A stretch of 5,399 nt of DNA, taken from NCBI GenBank assembly GCA_002411515.1, contig DHTF01000039.1:81281-86679 (forward strand), read 5' to 3'. The DNA comes from Proteiniphilum sp. UBA5267 (GTDB taxonomy: Bacteria; Bacteroidota; Bacteroidia; Bacteroidales; Dysgonomonadaceae). Position numbers and translations under genes: made by a program. Shown here one piece after another: positions 1 to 5,399 of this stretch. The notes under the pieces are model-generated. The model had not been told where the DNA came from, did not search any database, and saw nothing but the letters and a program-made list of their open reading frames with translations. Each line of letters opens with the position of its first letter. Positions within the stretch are counted from its first letter, which is position 1.

Positions 1-22
1 ATCCTTATTGTGAATTGCTTTC
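1..22 (-). ncRNA. Probable tracrRNA, 5' anti-repeat portion, cut by left edge
   Basis: Read on the - strand from base 22 to base 1, the sequence is GAAAGCAATTCACAATAAG followed by GAT. From memory, Bacteroidota type II-C repeats start with GTTGTGAATTGCTTTC or a close variant. This stretch would pair with such a repeat along about 16 bases, with a G-U wobble at the first repeat base. The CAATAAGG run directly after the pairing region also occurs in the Neisseria II-C tracrRNA. The tracrRNA would pair with crRNA repeats and form the guide scaffold bound by Cas9. A TATCTTTG box at 35-28 on the same strand would place the 5' end near base 22; this is inferred. The nexus, stem-loops and terminator would lie left of base 1. 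The alternative is a degenerate CRISPR repeat on the + strand, which fits less well because its first base is A rather than G and it stops matching after CTTTC. Confidence 0.75.
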
Positions 23-27
23 ATTTG

Positions 28-35
28 CAAAGATA
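28..35 (-). promoter_or_regulatory. Putative Bacteroidota -7 box for the tracrRNA
   Basis: The - strand reads TATCTTTG here, a full match to the TAnnTTTG -7 element used by the primary sigma factor of Bacteroidota. It lies about 6 bases before the anti-repeat, so transcription would begin at or just before the crRNA-pairing bases. I see no good TTTG -33 element at the expected distance; the nearest T-rich stretch is at 56-52 (GTTTT), which is a weak match and a little close. Confidence 0.55.
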
Positions 36-78
36 TGAAATATTTTTACAGAAAACACTACTTTATGTTAAATTTTCA

Positions 79-86
79 TATCTTTG
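79..86 (+). promoter_or_regulatory. Putative Bacteroidota -7 box for the cas9-cas1-cas2 operon
   Basis: The + strand reads TATCTTTG, matching TAnnTTTG, 39 bases before the cas9 ATG. Transcription would start near base 92, giving a leader of about 34 bases. The box sits in a 13-bp sequence (74-86) that is repeated exactly in inverted orientation at 28-40, where it would serve the divergent tracrRNA. No convincing TTTG -33 element is visible upstream, so the call rests on the -7 box and its position. Confidence 0.5.
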
Positions 87-125
87 ATTTTTACAATAAG
101 TTGGATTATAATAAACTTAAATACT

Positions 126-3100
126 ATGAGCAAAACAATTTTGGGTCTTGACCTTGGAACAAGTTCTATCGGATGGGCGTTGGTAAAAGAATCAGACGAA
201 GCTGATTACAATTCTGAAATCGTAAAACTAGGGGTACGTGTAATACAATACGATAATTTTAATGTCGTGGAACGGGCAAGTGGTAAAGTTAAAGATTCGA
301 GGGATCCAGTGCAAGATTTTATAGCTGGTAAAGGTTTATCACCAAATGCTAAAAGGACAAAAGATCGTGGTGCCCGCAGAAACTTACAACGGTTTAAATT
401 ACGACGTAAAAATCTAATTAGAATATTAATAGAAAATGGAATTATTAATGAAAATACTCCTCTGACAGAAATTGGGAAAAACACAACACATCAAACCTTA
501 TGGTTACGTACACAAGCAGCACACAATAAAATTAAAATAGAAGATCTCGCAAGAGTTTTGCTTTCAATAAACAAAAAGAGAGGTTATAAAAGTAGTCGCA
601 AGTCAAAAGGCGAAGAAGAAGGATTAGCTGTTGATGGTATGTCTATTGCAAAAATATTATATGATCAAAAACTAACACCGGGTGAATATGTTTTTCAACT
701 ACTGTCAGAAGGGAGACATTTTATCCCTGACTTCTATCGTTCCGATCTTCGAAATGAAAAGATAAAAATCTGGGATAAGCAGTCCAAATTTTATCCTGAT
801 CAATTAACAAATGATCTTTATCGTGCATTAGAAGACAAAAATAAAGGTACAACCTGGAAGATTCTTGAAGGTCCCTGGAGTTTAAAGGGGCTAAAACAAA
901 CGGGAACGAGAGATGAACAAAGATTGGAGAGGTACAAGTGGAGAAAACAATCATTATCAGAACAGATCGATTTAGAGAAGTTGGTAATCGTATTGCAAGA
1001 AATAAACGGGGAACTTTCTAATTCAAGCGGTTATCTTGGAGCAATATCCGATAGGAGTAAAGAGCTTTATTTCAATAAAATAACTGTAGGTGAATTTCTA
1101 TACAATCAAATCAAAAAAAATCCACATATTTCCCTAAAAAAACAAGTCTTTTATCGCCAGGATTATTTGGATGAGTTTGAGTGTATCTGGGAAACGCAAG
1201 CAAAATATTACCCCAAAATTCTAACCCCAAAATTAAAAGAAGAAATTCGTGACGTGATAATTTTTTATCAGCGTAAATTAAAATCACAAAAAGGGCTTAT
1301 TAGTTTCTGCCCGTTCGAAAGTCGGCACGTTGAGTATATTGAATCAACTACCGGAAAAACAAAAACCAGAATAATTGGCCAGCGTGTAGCGCCAAAATCC
1401 TCTCCTGTTTTTCAAGAATTTAAAATTTGGCAAAATTTAAATAATGTCGTTTTCATACATGAGATGAGTGGTGAAATTATTGATCTAAAAAGGTTAGATG
1501 ATGCTGCACGCAGTGATATTTTTGTAGAATTAAATACGAGGGGGAATCTAACTCCAAAAGACATTATTCAAATTATATCAAGACATCTATATATTAATAA
1601 AATATCGGATTGGAAATGTAATTTTGAAAAAATTGAAGGGAATAGTACCAATAAAGCACTTTTTGACATCTATCAACAAATAGCACAAGCTGAAGGATAT
1701 GGGTTCGATTGGGCAAAAAAAACAGCTACCGAGATAAGAGAAGAACTGACATCAATTTTTCCACTTGTAGGAATAAACAAAGACATATTAAGTTTTGATA
1801 TTAATTTGGAGTCCAAAGATTTTGAAAGGCAACCCTGTTATCAATTATGGCATCTGTTATATTCCGCAGAAGACGAGAGCAAATCATCTGAAGAAGATCG
1901 CATTACCTATGGAAATAATGATACTAAATTGCGAAAAAAGCTCCATGAAAAATTCGGATTTAAACCGGAATATGCCATAAAGCTATCGAATATACCTCTG
2001 CAACAGGACTATGGAAATCTATCAACGAGAGCAATGCGTAAAATTATTCCATACTTGCAGGCGGGGCATCCTTATGCTAAGGGTAGCGATAACGATACTG
2101 AAGTGGGTGCATGTGAGTTGGCTGGATACAACCATTCAAAAAGCGTGACTGCAGAAGAATTGATGAACAAAATTCTGAAAGAAAAATTGGATATTCTTCC
2201 AAAAAACAGTTTACGCAATCCTGTAGTTGAAAAAATTCTAAATCAGATGGTTAATTTAGTAAATCAAATTATCGATGAATACGGTAAGCCTGACGAAGTA
2301 AGAATAGAGTTGGCTCGAGAACTAAAAAAGACTTCGGAAGAGCGTGAGAAAATGAGTAGGGAAATCATGGATGCAACCAAACGCAACGATGATATAAAGA
2401 AGTTAATAATAAAAGAGTTTCAAATACCAAATCCAACAAAAAACGATATCGTACGATACAGGTTATGGGATGAGCTAAAGGATAGAGGCTATAAAACAAT
2501 ATTTACAGATAAGTACATACCGAAAGAAAAATTATTTTCAAAAGAGATAGATATTGAACATATAGTACCACAGGCACTCTTATTTGATGATTCCTTCTCT
2601 AATAAGACACTTGCTTTTAAGAGTGAGAATTTACAGAAAAACAATCGCACCGCCTATGATTTTATCTATCAGGACTATAATTCGAATAAAACTACTTACG
2701 AACAGAACGTGGAAGCATGGTATAATAATGGAAAGGGATCTATTTCAAAAGCAAAAAGAAATAAACTTCTAATGCCTTATAAAGATATCCCTGAAGGTTT
2801 CATCGAACGAGACCTACGTAATACACAATACATCTCAAAAAAGGCTCGCCACATGTTATTGGAAGTATTCAGGACTGTCGTACCTACTACCGGGAGTATC
2901 ACTGATAGACTAAGAGAGGACTGGGGATTGGTAAACATGATGAAAGAGTTGAACTTACCTAAATACAGGGCTTTGGGATTGACTGAGTTTGAGGATCGTT
3001 TTGATATAGGATTAGAAAAACCAAAGAAAGTTGAAGTAATAACAGATTGGACAAAACGCAATGATCACCGGCATCACGCAATGGATGCATTAACTGTGGC

Positions 3101-4373
3101 TTTTACCACACATAATCATATCCAATATATAAACAATCTAAACGCACGAAGGGATACTAATCACAAACAACATTATGCCATTTGTGCTATTGAAAACGTG
3201 ATCACTCAAAAAAGAAATGGTTCACGCATCTTTAAAGAGCCCATCCCAAATTTCAGAAATGTCGCAAAGGAAGCAATTGAATCAATACTTGTTTCATACA
3301 AAGCGAAAAATAAAGTTGTGACAAATAACATAAATAAAACAAAATTATCAGGCAAACTACGATATAAAAAATCCTTACAAACAACTCCACGAGGGCAGCT
3401 ACATAAAGAGACTGTTTATGGTAAATCACTTCGTCCAGTTGCTAAACCAATAAAGCTTAATAACCGTTTTAGTCAGGAAATGGCTCAGTTAATTATTGAT
3501 AGTAAAGAGAGGGAAGCCGTTCTTCAACATATGTCGAAATATGAAAATAATAGTAATATAGCTTTTGCCTTAAAAACACTAAAAAATGATCCCATTCTAC
3601 TAAATAATGAACAATTAAATGAGGTCGGGTGCTTTGAAGTAATTTTCACAATCCGAAAACCGATTACTTCAGATTTGCAACTGGACAAGGTTATTGATAA
3701 TGGAATCAGAACAGTACTTGAAGAGAGATTGAATAAGTTTAATGGCAATTCCAAAGAAGCATTTTCAAATTTAGAAGAGAATCCAATCTGGCTTAATAAA
3801 GAAAAGGGTATTGCTATTAAAAATGTTACAATCAGCGGCGTTAGTAATGCCGTACCACTTCATTTTAGAAGAGATCACTTGGGCAAAGAGATCCTGGGTA
3901 ATACAGGAGAAAGGGCTGATTCGGATTATGTACAGACCAGAAATAATCACCATGTTGCTATTTACAAAGATACAGATGGTAATTTGCAGGAGTCTGTTGT
4001 ATCCTTTTATGAAGCGGTTGAGCGGGCCAATCAAGGCTTGCCCATAATAGACAAAGCTTTAAACAGGCATTTGGGTTGGGAATTTCAATTCACTATGAAA
4101 CAGAATGAAATGTTTGTTTTTCCTGCTTCTGATTTTGATCCTTCTGAGATAGATTTGACTGATCCTGAAAATGCAATATTAATAAGTAAGAATCTTTTTA
4201 GGGTTCAGAAGCTTAGCACTAATTACTATACGTTTCGACATCATCTTGAAACAAGTGTGACAAATGATTTAGATTTTACATACAGAAGGATTAGAACTCC
4301 TAATGGGCTTAAGGGTATAATTAAAGTACGAGTTAATCATATTGGAAAAATCGTATGTATTGGCGAATATTAA
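126..4373 (+). CDS. cas9: Type II-C CRISPR-associated endonuclease Cas9
   Basis: RNA-guided DNA endonuclease of 1415 residues; with a crRNA-tracrRNA duplex it cuts both strands of target DNA next to a PAM. RuvC-I is at the N-terminus (LGLDLGTSSIGWA, catalytic D9). An arginine-rich bridge helix lies near 76-100 (DRGARRNLQRFKLRRKNL starts at 80), followed by a long alpha-helical recognition region to about 700. RuvC-II is RIELARE with E728. The HNH domain has IDIEHIVPQ with E811 and H812, then SEN with N835, at the same spacing as in Neisseria Cas9. RuvC-III has TGSITDRLREDWGL from 922 and HHAMDA with H984 and D987. The remaining roughly 400 residues should form the wedge and PAM-interacting region. 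All nuclease residues are present, so it should be active. I chose the ATG at 126 because MSKTILGLDLG is the usual Cas9 N-terminus; an in-frame TTG at 84 overlaps the promoter box. There is no Shine-Dalgarno, as is usual in Bacteroidota. Confidence 0.98.
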   Translation: MSKTILGLDLGTSSIGWALVKESDEADYNSEIVKLGVRVIQYDNFNVVERASGKVKDSRDPVQDFIAGKGLSPNAKRTKDRGARRNLQRFKLRRKNLIRILIENGIINENTPLTEIGKNTTHQTLWLRTQAAHNKIKIEDLARVLLSINKKRGYKSSRKSKGEEEGLAVDGMSIAKILYDQKLTPGEYVFQLLSEGRHFIPDFYRSDLRNEKIKIWDKQSKFYPDQLTNDLYRALEDKNKGTTWKILEGPWSLKGLKQTGTRDEQRLERYKWRKQSLSEQIDLEKLVIVLQEINGELSNSSGYLGAISDRSKELYFNKITVGEFLYNQIKKNPHISLKKQVFYRQDYLDEFECIWETQAKYYPKILTPKLKEEIRDVIIFYQRKLKSQKGLISFCPFESRHVEYIESTTGKTKTRIIGQRVAPKSSPVFQEFKIWQNLNNVVFIHEMSGEIIDLKRLDDAARSDIFVELNTRGNLTPKDIIQIISRHLYINKISDWKCNFEKIEGNSTNKALFDIYQQIAQAEGYGFDWAKKTATEIREELTSIFPLVGINKDILSFDINLESKDFERQPCYQLWHLLYSAEDESKSSEEDRITYGNNDTKLRKKLHEKFGFKPEYAIKLSNIPLQQDYGNLSTRAMRKIIPYLQAGHPYAKGSDNDTEVGACELAGYNHSKSVTAEELMNKILKEKLDILPKNSLRNPVVEKILNQMVNLVNQIIDEYGKPDEVRIELARELKKTSEEREKMSREIMDATKRNDDIKKLIIKEFQIPNPTKNDIVRYRLWDELKDRGYKTIFTDKYIPKEKLFSKEIDIEHIVPQALLFDDSFSNKTLAFKSENLQKNNRTAYDFIYQDYNSNKTTYEQNVEAWYNNGKGSISKAKRNKLLMPYKDIPEGFIERDLRNTQYISKKARHMLLEVFRTVVPTTGSITDRLREDWGLVNMMKELNLPKYRALGLTEFEDRFDIGLEKPKKVEVITDWTKRNDHRHHAMDALTVAFTTHNHIQYINNLNARRDTNHKQHYAICAIENVITQKRNGSRIFKEPIPNFRNVAKEAIESILVSYKAKNKVVTNNINKTKLSGKLRYKKSLQTTPRGQLHKETVYGKSLRPVAKPIKLNNRFSQEMAQLIIDSKEREAVLQHMSKYENNSNIAFALKTLKNDPILLNNEQLNEVGCFEVIFTIRKPITSDLQLDKVIDNGIRTVLEERLNKFNGNSKEAFSNLEENPIWLNKEKGIAIKNVTISGVSNAVPLHFRRDHLGKEILGNTGERADSDYVQTRNNHHVAIYKDTDGNLQESVVSFYEAVERANQGLPIIDKALNRHLGWEFQFTMKQNEMFVFPASDFDPSEIDLTDPENAILISKNLFRVQKLSTNYYTFRHHLETSVTNDLDFTYRRIRTPNGLKGIIKVRVNHIGKIVCIGEY

Positions 4374-4385
4374 TATTGAATATAC

Positions 4386-5399
<1,014 letters not shown>

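Larger units (their letters stand above)
4..100. repeat. Interrupted inverted repeat between tracrRNA and cas9
   Basis: Two pairs of exact inverted matches are nested. The outer pair is CTTATTGT at 4-11 and ACAATAAG at 93-100. The inner pair is CAAAGATATGAAA at 28-40 and TTTCATATCTTTG at 74-86. The inner arms carry the two divergent TATCTTTG boxes. The outer arms carry the ACAATAAG end of the anti-repeat and a copy of it in the cas9 leader. The spacing between inner and outer arm is 16 bases on the left (12-27) and 6 on the right (87-92), so the left copy has 10 more bases, in the part that holds the anti-repeat core. If the transcription starts are as inferred, neither RNA contains both arms, so the symmetry would act or have arisen at the DNA level. 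Confidence 0.8.

Noticed and set aside
7..35. A CRISPR repeat on the + strand, the last unit of an array upstream of cas9
   Set aside because: It begins with A instead of G and stops resembling the remembered repeat after CTTTC. Its TATCTTTG is on the opposite strand, and CAATAAGG on the - strand is the usual continuation of a II-C anti-repeat. Only flanking sequence can fully exclude it.
15..40. Small local hairpins (TTGC 15-18 with GCAA 27-30; TTTCAT 19-24 with ATGAAA 35-40)
   Set aside because: They are short and mutually exclusive, and they fall where a promoter and the RNA start are inferred. They are expected by chance in such AT-rich DNA.
84..125. In-frame TTG at 84 as an earlier cas9 start adding 14 residues
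   Set aside because: The added residues are hydrophobic and unlike any Cas9 N-terminus I know. The TTG lies inside the proposed promoter box, and the ATG at 126 gives the normal MSKTILGLDLG start.
2777..3061. Antisense open frame inside cas9, and similar open frames of 60-100 codons elsewhere on both strands
   Set aside because: They overlap strongly conserved cas9 or cas1 coding sequence, have no recognisable protein features, and look like by-products of the real reading frame.
4366..4377. Perfect 12-bp palindrome AATATTAATATT across the cas9 stop codon
   Set aside because: It contains only A and T, would form no stable hairpin without a loop, and has no terminator-like T run. It is best explained by base composition.

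Overview
The window is almost entirely the core of a type II-C CRISPR-Cas locus: cas9, cas1 and the first 23 codons of cas2, all on the + strand and closely spaced (12 bp, then 7 bp). A probable tracrRNA gene runs the other way off the left edge. The DNA is AT-rich and starts lack clear Shine-Dalgarno sequences. TAnnTTTG promoter boxes lie upstream of cas9, and the Cas9, Cas1 and Cas2 sequences look like those of Bacteroidota. I therefore infer a Bacteroidota host, without resolving the genus.

Layout: bases 1-125 are a compact regulatory region. Read on the - strand, bases 22-1 give GAAAGCAATTCACAATAAG followed by GAT, which has the form of a II-C tracrRNA anti-repeat whose body lies beyond the left edge. 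A 13-bp sequence containing TATCTTTG occurs twice in inverted orientation (28-40 and 74-86), as though one copy drives the tracrRNA leftward and the other drives cas9 rightward. An 8-bp ACAATAAG sequence is also duplicated in inverted orientation (4-11 and 93-100), so the cas9 leader partly mirrors the tracrRNA gene.

Bases 126-4373 encode a 1415-residue Cas9 with intact RuvC and HNH catalytic residues. Bases 4386-5321 encode a complete Cas1 with its three metal-binding residues. Cas2 begins at 5329 and is cut by the right edge. No CRISPR array, csn2 or cas4 is visible in the window; the array is expected to the right of cas2.

How the parts work together: Cas1-Cas2 would integrate new spacers, crRNAs from the unseen array would pair with the tracrRNA, and the duplex would guide Cas9 to invading DNA. 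The protein-coding part is a standard system and I see no new effector. The least ordinary part is the duplicated promoter and anti-repeat arrangement in the first 125 bases.
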